The notes under the pieces: generated by a model
Told to the model about the DNA's origin: nothing
The model's database searches: none
What the model saw: the letters and a program-made list of their open reading frames with translations, nothing else
Made by a program: the position numbers and the translations under genes
Source: Marivirga lumbricoides
GTDB taxonomy: Bacteria > Bacteroidota > Bacteroidia > Cytophagales > Cyclobacteriaceae
Direction of reading: 5' to 3'
Assembly: GCF_014636295.1 (NCBI RefSeq)
Contig: NZ_BMEC01000022.1
Span: 1 to 42,704 of the forward strand
DNA length: 42,704 nt
In this document: one piece after another, positions 29,190 to 36,638 of the stretch
How the letters are laid out: every line of letters begins with the position of its first letter
Position numbering within the stretch: the stretch's first letter is position 1

Positions 29190-29197
29190 TAATCTTG
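29168..29197 (+). promoter_or_regulatory. Probable ssrA promoter
   Basis: TAATCTTG (29190-29197) differs from TAnnTTTG at one position. A TTTT/TTTA run about 18-20 nt upstream can serve as the -33 element. The transcript would begin about 45 nt before mature tmRNA, consistent with 5' processing by RNase P. Confidence 0.45.
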
Positions 29198-29246
29198 CGC
29201 TCTTCTTTTTTTTTAAAAGAGAGACAAAATAAGTTCTTTAACATAT

Positions 29247-29654
29247 GGGGTTGACCGGTATTGACGGTAAGTGTGAATTGTGTATCAGCATGTCGGGTGG
29301 AGCATATACATCCGCAAGTAATTTATGCGAACTATAATTGGCGAAAATACTTACGCCATGGCTGCCTAATCTCAGTTTAACAACAGAGATAAGGGCTTAA
29401 TGGGTTGAGCCCGCTAAAGCGGGCTCCCCGGCCACATCCCTCAGCGCTTCGTTTTTCCGGGGCTGATCAAGGGGTGTCGACTAGGAGAAACTAGCAGCTA
29501 TGATGCTATTAAGTGGTTGCGAAACTCAAATAGATAAGCTCTGCAGCAGGATTGTTACCTTCCATAGCAGAGACGAAAATTCAATTGGTAACTAAGCATG
29601 TAGAGGATGCATTGTTTCCTTATCCGGACGAGGGTTCGAATCCCTCCAACTCCA
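29247..29654 (+). ncRNA. ssrA: Transfer-messenger RNA (tmRNA)
   Basis: The 5' end GGGGTTGACCGGTATTGACGG and the 3' end GGGTTCGAATCCCTCCAACT (then CCA) form the tRNA-like acceptor and T arm; GGGGTTG pairs with CAACTCC. The tag frame at 29340-29369 reads GENTYAMAA then TAA, the Bacteroidota type of degradation tag. CCA is not completed in the DNA beyond the discriminator A. The 3' end is the integration site of a mobile element, and the T arm is kept intact at the left junction. Confidence 0.96.
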
Positions 29655-29667
29655 CAATTAAAGCCTT
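29641..29667. repeat. attL, left end repeat of the ssrA element
   Basis: A 27-bp sequence starting TCCCTCCAACTCCACAATTA covers the ssrA T-stem and acceptor end and the first bases of its terminator. It is identical to 35219-35245. Such direct repeats are the product of integrase-mediated insertion at ssrA. Confidence 0.92.
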
Positions 29668-29692
29668 TTCATTGATTTGAAGAGGCTTTTTT
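29660..29692 (+). terminator. Terminator of ssrA, now supplied by the element
   Basis: A 12-bp stem with one G-U pair (29660-29671 with 29678-29689) is followed by Ts. Its first half lies in the att repeat, so integration swaps one working terminator for another. Confidence 0.8.
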
Positions 29693-29701
29693 GGTTTAAA
29701 A

Positions 29702-29722
29702 GGGACTACATTGGGGACTACA
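29702..29722. repeat. Left arm-type repeat of the element
   Basis: This contains two copies of GGGACTACA spaced 12 bp apart, and the whole 21 bp is identical to 35086-35106 in the same orientation. It lies 35 bp inside attL. Paired short repeats inside both ends of an integrase-driven element are typical of arm-binding sites for the integrase N-terminal domain. Confidence 0.75.
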
Positions 29723-29741
29723 CAAATTTTTCGCTTGAGAT

Positions 29742-30269
29742 TTATTCTTCAATTAATTCCAATAATCTCTGAATGTTGGACGACCACTTTTCTTTTTTTA
29801 CATCTGAGTCAATGTAACCATCATCAGTGTATAGCCTCACTTTAGCAATTGGACTACTTTTCAACATTGAAATTTGATCACTATCTAAAACAAACCTTAA
29901 GTTAGCACCAGGTGCATCAGACCCAAGAACCCCAACTGCTCCGTTGCCATATCCAGCTACAACATAATCATCTAATCTTAAGGTAACTACCTTTTCATTC
30001 TTTAGCTTCAATAGCAATGCATTACCTTTATTTATAGTGACAATTTTACCCGTAATCATAAACCTGTAATTCAAAACAGTCTCATTATTAATACTGGAAA
30101 CCCTTACATAGCTAAACATGCCATTTTCCCTAAGTAAATTTTCCTCACTTGTTCTAATGATTTTTGACCCAGTGAAATCATCTGTTTTTTTCTCCTCAAT
30201 TGTTTGACTCAAAGTTGGATAGCTAATTAGCATTCCAATTACTCCTATTAATACTTTTCTTAAAATCAT
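29742..30269 (-). CDS. Exported protein of unknown function, element cargo
   Basis: A 175-aa protein with a clear signal peptide (residues 1-21, GMLISYPTLSQ). The mature part has strands and polar loops (NETVLNYRFMITGKIVTINK, LLLKLKNEKVVTLRLDDYVV), suggesting a small beta-rich periplasmic protein. I recognise no family or catalytic motif. It is the last gene before attL and lies 57 nt after the next element gene, in the position where integrative elements often carry accessory genes. A role in defence, exclusion or surface change is possible but unsupported. Confidence 0.65.
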   Translation of the reverse strand: MILRKVLIGVIGMLISYPTLSQTIEEKKTDDFTGSKIIRTSEENLLRENGMFSYVRVSSINNETVLNYRFMITGKIVTINKGNALLLKLKNEKVVTLRLDDYVVAGYGNGAVGVLGSDAPGANLRFVLDSDQISMLKSSPIAKVRLYTDDGYIDSDVKKEKWSSNIQRLLELIEE

Positions 30270-30325
30270 AATTGTTAACAGTTTAATTGTTTAATATAAA
30301 GTAAAATATTGAGGTTACAACAAAC

Positions 30326-30913
30326 TCAACTGATTAAAGCAATCTCAATAGCATTAGGGGGTAAATTGTGAGCTTTATCTAGTTCATTAAGTAGTTTTAA
30401 ATATCTCTTAGTCGGCTTGCCTGAATAGGTCTTCTTAAAATACTTTTTATTTAATTGCTGAGCATATTCTGGTTTCAACAACAAGGGCGCAATCCATCTC
30501 ATTAAACTTCTATTCTTTTTACTGAGTGTTTGAGAGTCATACATTGCATTTTTAAATGCTTCTCGGTGATAAAAATAGCCTGCCACTTGATAGAGAATGC
30601 GACAACGTTTGTTTGTATGCGGACAAATGAAATAGTAAACTTCGCCATTATTGAGATTGGAAGGTATAGCAGTTAAATACACTCTGTACCTTCTAGGTTC
30701 ATTATTGAATTTATAATCTAATTCAATAAAAGGGGTTGTACTACATGTATCTATAAAAATGGCAATACTACCTGAAGGACTACCATTCCTAGTCCACTTG
30801 TAGTTTGAATTTATAATCTGATTAGGCTCAAGATAACCCCATTCTTTAAGCTTTGAAATATTTAATTTTAAAGTATTATCAAAAAGGGTCGGTAAAGTAA
30901 TTGGTTTAGGCAT
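30326..30913 (-). CDS. Element-encoded protein with degenerate zinc-ribbon-like motif
   Basis: A 195-aa soluble protein. The central segment YYFICPHTNKRCRILYQVAG, then FYHREAFKNAMYDSQTLSKK, recalls small phage and transposon proteins that read CPxCxRRxRKLY...CRxCxxLxYxSQ. Here only two cysteines remain, so metal binding is doubtful. The N-terminal half (GSPSGSIAIFIDT, YRVYLTAIPSNLNNGEVYYF) is beta-rich. It lies between the Rep-like gene and the exported cargo gene. Function unknown; the similarity is from memory and should be treated as a hint. Confidence 0.6.
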   Translation of the reverse strand: MPKPITLPTLFDNTLKLNISKLKEWGYLEPNQIINSNYKWTRNGSPSGSIAIFIDTCSTTPFIELDYKFNNEPRRYRVYLTAIPSNLNNGEVYYFICPHTNKRCRILYQVAGYFYHREAFKNAMYDSQTLSKKNRSLMRWIAPLLLKPEYAQQLNKKYFKKTYSGKPTKRYLKLLNELDKAHNLPPNAIEIALIS

Positions 30914-31053
30914 AATGTAGTTTATCTATACGGGTATAACCTAAATAACTAAGGAAAACTAACTTAAATTCCCATTGAAATGGAGGTACAAAATGTACTT
31001 TTAAAAGCCTTTTTCATCACAGATAATTCACAGTTAATGACCATTTTTAGGAG

Positions 31054-31998
31054 TTACTTTCTAACATTATAATTGAATGGTAAAATAGTAATGAAATGTT
31101 TATTTATAATGCGGTAAATAGGTAATGAATTATTGACTAATTCAAACCACTTATTTTTGATATCCCTACCTATTTTAGAATGTCTATTATCTGAGTGATC
31201 CTCCACTAATGAATGATAGGCTTTTCTTACTTCATACCTTCTTTGCTTTGTCAATTCAAGCCAGTAGTTCACATTCTGCCACTGATTAAGCTTTTTAAGA
31301 ACTACATAAGGCGTAAGCTTGCTTTTTTGTATTGTTTTATCATACAAAAGCGTTTCATCCCAAGCAATTTCCAGAAGATCAAAAATAAAAGCCAGGTTAT
31401 CAGTATCAAATAAATCATTTAATACAAAAATACCTCTATCATTTAGCTTTTGCATTTTGAAATATTTTAGTTCGAACCTTAAAAGTTCATTTTGAAATTG
31501 TGGAAACTCCCTTCTGTACTGCTTACCTTTGTCATAAATCTTTACTAAATACTGTGAATGAGTCGCCTGCTTATAATTACCATTTATTAGACTTACATCT
31601 TTAAACCTTACTGTTTGATGGATTAGTAAATAGTTAAGGATTTGAGAAGCTTTAAAGCTAATGGGAATATTTACTCCTATTTCGATATTAGATAGCTTAT
31701 AACGTCCTAAATCAATCTTAAATAGACTTTCTATTTGGTTTAGCACAGTAAGTAAATCCAACAAACCAAATTCATCAGCATTGTGGAGGCCTCCATTAAA
31801 AAACTTGTGGAGGCTCCCGGATATTTCAGCATAATTATCAGCAAAAACAGTAAACTTTAAGTCATTGTATTTGGCTACTTGTTTCTTGGATAATTCACCA
31901 GTCCTGTTATTTAATTCCTGCTTAAATTCTAAGTATTCATTTTCAAGCAATAGTGGAATATGATTAGGTGGAATAACGGCCTTAATAAAATCAACCAT
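31054..31998 (-). CDS. Putative phage/plasmid-type replication initiation protein
   Basis: A 314-aa protein with the layout of rolling-circle Rep proteins of the gpII/X or Rep_trans type. An N-terminal beta-rich half contains ISGSLHKFFNGGLHNADEF (74-92 or so), a conserved-looking LSNIEIGVNIPI strand, and a candidate nicking motif in LVKIYDKGKQYRREF with a tyrosine. The C-terminal half is basic and helical. Such a protein would let the excised circle replicate. Catalytic residues cannot be confirmed without an alignment. It overlaps the 128-aa gene by 1 bp (TGATG), so the two are translated together. Confidence 0.55.
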   Translation of the reverse strand: MVDFIKAVIPPNHIPLLLENEYLEFKQELNNRTGELSKKQVAKYNDLKFTVFADNYAEISGSLHKFFNGGLHNADEFGLLDLLTVLNQIESLFKIDLGRYKLSNIEIGVNIPISFKASQILNYLLIHQTVRFKDVSLINGNYKQATHSQYLVKIYDKGKQYRREFPQFQNELLRFELKYFKMQKLNDRGIFVLNDLFDTDNLAFIFDLLEIAWDETLLYDKTIQKSKLTPYVVLKKLNQWQNVNYWLELTKQRRYEVRKAYHSLVEDHSDNRHSKIGRDIKNKWFELVNNSLPIYRIINKHFITILPFNYNVRK

Positions 31999-32384
31999 CA
32001 GAAAAGGCTTATTTGGTTGTTTCCAAAACCTCGTAATCTTTCAAAGTCACTAGCATTTGTACAAATTTCCTTTGCCTCCTCAGATGTATAAGGACATCTA
32101 ATGTTTGCAAAGGATTCAATCAATAAGCCTAATTTCTCATAGTGCCTCTTATACCTACAAGCTCCCTCAACTGGAATATTTAACGCTTTTGTAATTGCTT
32201 TTTTGGTGGTTGACACATGCTTCAGCGCAATAAAAAATACTTTATCCTCTGAATGATGCTTTTTCAACTCTGCAATAGTTACTCCTGTGCCTTTTTCTAC
32301 CTCTGCGATTATTTCCTTAATCACAGTTTCCCTATCTTTACCTAGTTGAAAAGTAAAAGCCTTTGCATTATGATTCGTACTCAT
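31998..32384 (-). CDS. Small conserved element protein, function unknown
   Basis: A 128-aa soluble protein. Residues 20-60 are acidic helices (VIKEIIAEVEKGTGVTIAEL). Residues 55-95 (HVSTTKKAITKALNIPVEGACRYKRHYEKLG) look like a helix-turn-helix, with a cysteine-containing helix and a basic tail. It may bind DNA or the adjacent Rep-like protein. It lies 3 nt after the HTH gene and overlaps the Rep-like gene by 1 bp. That places it in a tightly packed three-gene unit concerned with element replication or its control. Confidence 0.65.
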   Translation of the reverse strand: MSTNHNAKAFTFQLGKDRETVIKEIIAEVEKGTGVTIAELKKHHSEDKVFFIALKHVSTTKKAITKALNIPVEGACRYKRHYEKLGLLIESFANIRCPYTSEEAKEICTNASDFERLRGFGNNQISLF

Positions 32385-32387
32385 AGC

Positions 32388-32666
32388 TTAGGCTTTTTTG
32401 TTGATCCAATTTTCTACATCACTTCTTTTGTAAAGCGTTTTTCTTCCTACCTTATCATAGAGAAGCTTATCACTATTCATAGCGTTGTGAATGGTGCCAA
32501 AGCTTACTTTGTATTGCTTCTTAATATCGGCTCTGGTTAGCCGTTCGTGTGGGTCAATTTTGGCACTGTCTGAATTATCTCTTTTTTGCAGTCCTTGAAT
32601 TAGTGCTTCCAGTTCATCAAATCTTTGGTCAATTTGCTGAAAAGGATTTTCTGTTTTTGAATACAT
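32388..32666 (-). CDS. Helix-turn-helix protein, excisionase or MerR-like
   Basis: A 92-aa protein. An N-terminal coiled segment (FQQIDQRFDELEALIQGLQK) is followed by a winged helix of the excisionase/AlpA type: LTRADIKKQYKVSFGTIHNA, then LLYDKVGRKTLYKRSDVENW. Proteins of this size next to integrases in Bacteroidota elements control excision or the rep genes. It begins the leftward rep unit and is separated from the RteC-like gene by 100 nt, the likely promoter region. Confidence 0.8.
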   Translation of the reverse strand: MYSKTENPFQQIDQRFDELEALIQGLQKRDNSDSAKIDPHERLTRADIKKQYKVSFGTIHNAMNSDKLLYDKVGRKTLYKRSDVENWINKKA

Positions 32667-32767
32667 TTTTTACCATTTTTGTTGATGGTTCAAAAGTGCA
32701 TTACTATGAATTTATAGGTAGTTCATTATTTCATTGCAGTTAATTAATGAACTAAATATTCAAAAAT

Positions 32768-33775
32768 CTATTGAAAAATGTTCTTCAGTGCGTCCTTGAT
32801 ATCTATAAATAAACTTTCATTCCAATTATTTCTATTATTAAAATACTTATTTACCGACTCATATTTTAAAGCAGGATTATCTAATTCTTTGGCAATAGTT
32901 TGAATCAACTCTTTCGCATTACGATAATCAGTTTTTTTATCTTTTAAAATTTTTTGCTCCATCATTGCCATTAGTAAATATGCAACTTCCTTTGGTTTAT
33001 AGTTTTTAAACTCATCGATGAAATGATTCTTTACTTCTTCATATTTTCGTTTCAAATCATCATTAAGTAAAAGCTTCTTGAAACTTAATGGCTCCTTTAC
33101 TTCATTCTGTAAAGCATTTTCAACTTTCGTACCCGTTCTTCGAGCAATTAAATTATCTAATTCTCTTAACTTGGGTGAGATAACCGATTGGTAAAATGGA
33201 CTTTTATTCAAATCATAACCGTATTCACTTAGCTGTCTTTTCATTAAAACGCCAAAAACATATTCAAATAATTGTTGATAGCTTTTTAATAAATTTTTAT
33301 CGTGAAACTCTAAGGAATCCAGTGCATGAATAAAGTAAAAATTGGTAACACTTCTAAATGAGTGATTAAACTGAATTAAAATAAAACTAGAATTGTAATT
33401 AGCATAAAATTTACGAAGATCTTCGCTTTCAGCTATCTCTAATTTTCTAATCAATGTTAAATCAAATCTTTCAATGTTTTTAATAAGTTCCTTTAGATAA
33501 TAGTTTAATTCTTTATTATTTAAGGCGTGATTTGGGATTTTTGCTTTAATTAAATTTAAGAGATCAGGAGATGTAAAGCTTGGAATGGTTTCGTAGAATT
33601 TCAAATTCTCAATCCAATCTTTTAGTTTCTCTAATTGATTCTCCTCAGTTATACCTATCTTATTTTTTTCATCTCCGAAAAAATACTTATCCTTATTTTT
33701 AAATATTGGGGTTTTAAGAGATTCAATATTTTTTAGAAACGGACTTTTTATTTCAAAATAATTTACTATTTCCAT
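32768..33775 (-). CDS. RteC-like element regulator, tentative
   Basis: A 335-aa soluble, mostly helical, lysine-rich protein. The C-terminal part (YKPKEVAYLLMAMMEQKILK, then AKELIQTIAKELDNPAL and YFNNRNNWNESLFIDIKDAL) has the order of motifs I associate with RteC, the regulator of excision in CTnDOT-type elements. The identity is low and from memory. It overlaps the integrase stop codon by 1 bp (TAATG), so integrase and this protein are produced together. A role in controlling integration or excision is inferred from that. Confidence 0.5.
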   Translation of the reverse strand: MEIVNYFEIKSPFLKNIESLKTPIFKNKDKYFFGDEKNKIGITEENQLEKLKDWIENLKFYETIPSFTSPDLLNLIKAKIPNHALNNKELNYYLKELIKNIERFDLTLIRKLEIAESEDLRKFYANYNSSFILIQFNHSFRSVTNFYFIHALDSLEFHDKNLLKSYQQLFEYVFGVLMKRQLSEYGYDLNKSPFYQSVISPKLRELDNLIARRTGTKVENALQNEVKEPLSFKKLLLNDDLKRKYEEVKNHFIDEFKNYKPKEVAYLLMAMMEQKILKDKKTDYRNAKELIQTIAKELDNPALKYESVNKYFNNRNNWNESLFIDIKDALKNIFQ

Positions 33776-35043
33776 TATCCTGCCATTACATTTCTCACAA
33801 TATCCATTTTTGACTTTTTCGGAATGTTCACATACTTACTAAAGCTTTCATAATCTCTATGCCCTGTAAACTCCATTACTATTTCAGCCGGAACACCTTT
33901 CAATAATAAATTTGTGGCAAAAGTTCTTCGGCCTGTATGGGTGGTAATTAATTCATATTTTGGAATGCTTTTAGTTAGCCTAATATTTCCTTTATACTGG
34001 ATTACCTCAAAAGGCTCATTAATCTTTGCAAGCTTGCAAAGCTCTTTAGCATACAAATTCATTTTTTGATTACTGATAGGGTGTATTTCATTTTTCAAGA
34101 GCTTTCTAACGATCTGTAAGGCTTCATCATTAAGCGGTATTTCTACATAGTCATTGGTCTTTTTCTGCATCATTAGAAGGCTGTAGTTCGATTCATTATC
34201 TTTTATGAGATGTTCGCTCTTAATGCTGGAATAATCGCTAAATCGAAGCCCTGTAAGGCAGGAAAGGATTAATAAGTCCCGAACATTGTTTAGATACTTC
34301 TTTTCTTTACTTTCATAGCTTCTAAGCTTACCCAAATCAACATCGTTCAATACTGCTTTAATAGTACGGGGCTGGTGTTTAATTTTGAACTCTTTAAAAT
34401 CAGTGTTCTTTGAATACTTATTCATTAAAGCCCAATTCATAAACATTTTGAAGGTGCCTAAATATTTGGCTGTAGTTTGAGTATTCAAGCCTTTATACTC
34501 TTTACCCTCACTATCAATTTTTATTACTACATCCTCATAAAAATAGCTTTGTAGCTCCTTCATTACCTTGTTGGTAATCGTTTCAAATTGTAGGGGTATT
34601 TTTCTTTCCAGTTCAAAATTCTGCAAATGCTTTTTAAGGGAATTGAATTTTTTAACAGTACTTAGTGAAAAGCTTTTCTTTTTCTCATTCATGTAGTAAT
34701 CAAAAACTTTCCAAAATTCAGTATTTCGGTTTTCTACTTCCTTATTGGGCTTCATTTCCAATTCAAAATACTCCCGGTTAGGTATCAATCGTTTTTCTTT
34801 GGCCTCTAAGTAAACCGAAAGAGCTTTTTTAGTGAACTCCTTTAAGCCTTTATTAATTGCCACCGCATTAGGGTTGGCCGATAGTACGTTTTTATTTTTC
34901 TTACTCCAATGGGTTGGCTTTACAGAAAATCCTGTGGATAGTCTTAATTGAAATTGTCTACCGTCTGTAATCTTTGCTATTATCCTGGTGTTACCCTCCA
35001 CCGAATTATCTTTTAGCATTAATGAAATTGAAGCCATAAGCAC
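33775..35043 (-). CDS. int: Tyrosine recombinase (integrase) of the ssrA element
   Basis: A 422-aa integrase of the Bacteroidota type. An N-terminal arm-binding region (5-95) precedes a SAM-like core-binding domain (105-215). The catalytic domain has Arg267 (TGLRFSDY), a Lys near 294-295 (MQKKT), His369 and Arg372 (HTGRRTFA), His395 (TGHRDYESF) and the nucleophile Tyr404 (SKYVN). All six expected positions are present, so the enzyme should be active. The start is ATG at 35043, with a second possible start at the Met of residue 3. It lies next to attR, the normal place for an integrase acting on its own ends. Confidence 0.94.
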   Translation of the reverse strand: MLMASISLMLKDNSVEGNTRIIAKITDGRQFQLRLSTGFSVKPTHWSKKNKNVLSANPNAVAINKGLKEFTKKALSVYLEAKEKRLIPNREYFELEMKPNKEVENRNTEFWKVFDYYMNEKKKSFSLSTVKKFNSLKKHLQNFELERKIPLQFETITNKVMKELQSYFYEDVVIKIDSEGKEYKGLNTQTTAKYLGTFKMFMNWALMNKYSKNTDFKEFKIKHQPRTIKAVLNDVDLGKLRSYESKEKKYLNNVRDLLILSCLTGLRFSDYSSIKSEHLIKDNESNYSLLMMQKKTNDYVEIPLNDEALQIVRKLLKNEIHPISNQKMNLYAKELCKLAKINEPFEVIQYKGNIRLTKSIPKYELITTHTGRRTFATNLLLKGVPAEIVMEFTGHRDYESFSKYVNIPKKSKMDIVRNVMAG

Positions 35044-35085
35044 TTTATAATCTATGTAAGTGCAATATACGACTTTCTTAAATTG

Positions 35086-35106
35086 GGGACTACATTGGGG
35101 ACTACA
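35086..35106. repeat. Right arm-type repeat of the element
   Basis: This is identical, in the same orientation, to the 21 bp at 29702-29722, with two GGGGACTACA units. It lies between the integrase start codon and attR, so integrase binding here could also affect its own transcription. Confidence 0.75.
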
Positions 35107-35218
35107 TTTTTATATTTTAGTGAACTTTAGTAAATCTCAATTTAACATAAAGTTGATTTAATGGTATTTAGGTGCATTTTTAAGCTTTTGGAAGTACACG
35201 AAAATACAAGGGTGAGAT

Positions 35219-35245
35219 TCCCTCCAACTCCACAATTAAAGCCTT
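35219..35245. repeat. attR, right end repeat of the ssrA element
   Basis: A perfect 27-bp copy of 29641-29667 (the ssrA 3' end). It is preceded by GGGTGAGAT instead of the GGGTTCGAA of ssrA, which marks the left half as element-derived. Confidence 0.92.
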
Positions 35246-35270
35246 CTAATTGACTTTAGAGGGCTTTTTT
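35238..35270 (+). terminator. Displaced former ssrA terminator
   Basis: A 12-bp stem with one G-U pair (35238-35249 with 35256-35267) and trailing Ts. It is the counterpart of the hairpin at 29660 and presumably ended ssrA before the element arrived. Confidence 0.78.
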
Positions 35271-35639
35271 ACTTTTAGAGAACCCACCTCTCAATCCAGG
35301 AACTGTAGCCTGGCACCGGGATTTAGCACTTTAACTTGCTAATTATTACAATCATGAACATCGGCACTATTAAGTTTTGAAAAAGAAATTTTAACAGATA
35401 GATTACTTACCTGCTAACTGGTGCTGCATTAATATTTAAAATTTCACGTAAAATCTCTTCATTTTAAAACATCTTCTCATGTGTAAATCGATATTAGAAT
35501 ATCAGTTTTAAGAAATAATTCTTATTCTGGTTAGTATAACTTGAAACAAATTACGTACACAGGTTTATATAATATCATCCTCAGGTAAGGTTTAAATCTG
35601 TTATATTATAAGTTTTTAGAATTTCATAAACTGATTTAC
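35271..35639. other. Intergenic region between attR and the SbnA-like operon
   Basis: No gene, RNA or repeat was recognised. It must contain the promoter of the rightward operon, but no clear TTTG-N19-TAnnTTTG pair was found. Confidence 0.45.
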
Positions 35640-36638
35640 ATGATAATTGATAAAATTAAAAATGGCAATAGCATTCTCGACTCCATAGGTCAAACTCCTT
35701 TAATTCAACTCAATAAAATATTTTCAGAATCTAAACTTAATTTTTATGGAAAATTAGAAGCTGCTAATCCTTCCGGCAGTTTGAAAGACAGAACTTCTGC
35801 ATTTATATTGAAAAAAGCCTTTGAAGAAGGTGAAATCAAAATTGGTGACACAATCATCGAATCAAGTTCGGGAAACATGGCCTTAGGTCTAGCACAAGCA
35901 TGTTTATATTATAAATTAAAATTAATTGTAGTGGTTGACCCTACTTTAAATAAACACACTGAAAAGTTGCTAAAAACCTACGGGGCACATATTGAATATG
36001 TGCTTGAACCTTTAGAGGAAGGAGGTTTTCTTTCCGCCCGGTTAAATAAAGTAAAACAACTTTTAAAATCTGTCCCTAACAGCTTTTGGACCAATCAATA
36101 TGGGAATTATAACAATCCTCTAGCGCACCATAAAGCTATTGAAGAAATCATGATAGCATTAGATGGAAATGTAGATTATATTTTTGTTTCCACAAGTACT
36201 TGTGGTACTCTTATGGGGTATGCAGACTATATTTCTGAAAACAACCTTAGCACCAAATTAATTGCTGTAGATGCAAAAGGCAGTGTATTATTTGGGGGTG
36301 ATTCTAAAAAGCGATTAATTCCCGGACACGGTTCCTCGGTACAATCGCAATTTTTACAGCAAGAAAGAATTTATGATTATTTAACTGTAAGCGATTTGGA
36401 TTGCGTTGAGGGATGTTGGTCTTTGCTGAAATCTGAAGGTATTTTATGCGGTGGCTCTACAGGTGGGGTGGTTACAGCAATTAGAAAATATAAAGAAAAA
36501 CTTGATGATTCCAGTAATTGTGTTTTTCTTTTATGTGACAGAGGTGAACGATATTTAGATACAATTTATAATCCTGACTGGTTACAATCAAATTTCCAAA
36601 CCTATAAGTCTATTGATAATTCTGTAATTGGGTGGTAG
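35640..36638 (+). CDS. SbnA-like PLP-dependent synthase (cysteine synthase family)
   Basis: A 332-aa fold-type II PLP enzyme. The PLP lysine is Lys49 in GSLKDRTSAF. ESSSGNMALGLA (74-85) binds the substrate, STCGTLMG (about 180) the phosphate, and CGGSTGGVV the pyridine nitrogen. It differs from housekeeping CysK and resembles SbnA, which joins O-phosphoserine and glutamate on the way to 2,3-diaminopropionate. The exact substrate is not proven. It overlaps the next gene by 7 nt and begins a three-gene operon lying between attR and the decayed ssrA copy. Confidence 0.8.
   Translation: MIIDKIKNGNSILDSIGQTPLIQLNKIFSESKLNFYGKLEAANPSGSLKDRTSAFILKKAFEEGEIKIGDTIIESSSGNMALGLAQACLYYKLKLIVVVDPTLNKHTEKLLKTYGAHIEYVLEPLEEGGFLSARLNKVKQLLKSVPNSFWTNQYGNYNNPLAHHKAIEEIMIALDGNVDYIFVSTSTCGTLMGYADYISENNLSTKLIAVDAKGSVLFGGDSKKRLIPGHGSSVQSQFLQQERIYDYLTVSDLDCVEGCWSLLKSEGILCGGSTGGVVTAIRKYKEKLDDSSNCVFLLCDRGERYLDTIYNPDWLQSNFQTYKSIDNSVIGW

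Larger units (their letters stand above)
29641..35245. mobile_element. Compact integrative element inserted in ssrA
   Basis: The 5578-bp unit is defined by perfect 27-bp direct repeats at its ends. It encodes, all leftward, a tyrosine integrase next to the right end, an RteC-like protein, an HTH protein, a small conserved protein, a Rep-like protein and two unrecognised genes. A 21-bp repeat inside each end is a likely integrase arm site. There are no structural phage genes, relaxase or conjugation genes, so it resembles a satellite or an integrative plasmid that relies on a helper for transfer. Confidence 0.85.

Noticed and set aside
35640-36638. Housekeeping cysteine synthase (CysK/CysM)
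   Set aside because: Operon context with an FAD protein and a Y4yA-type decarboxylase and the active-site wording fit SbnA-like enzymes better.
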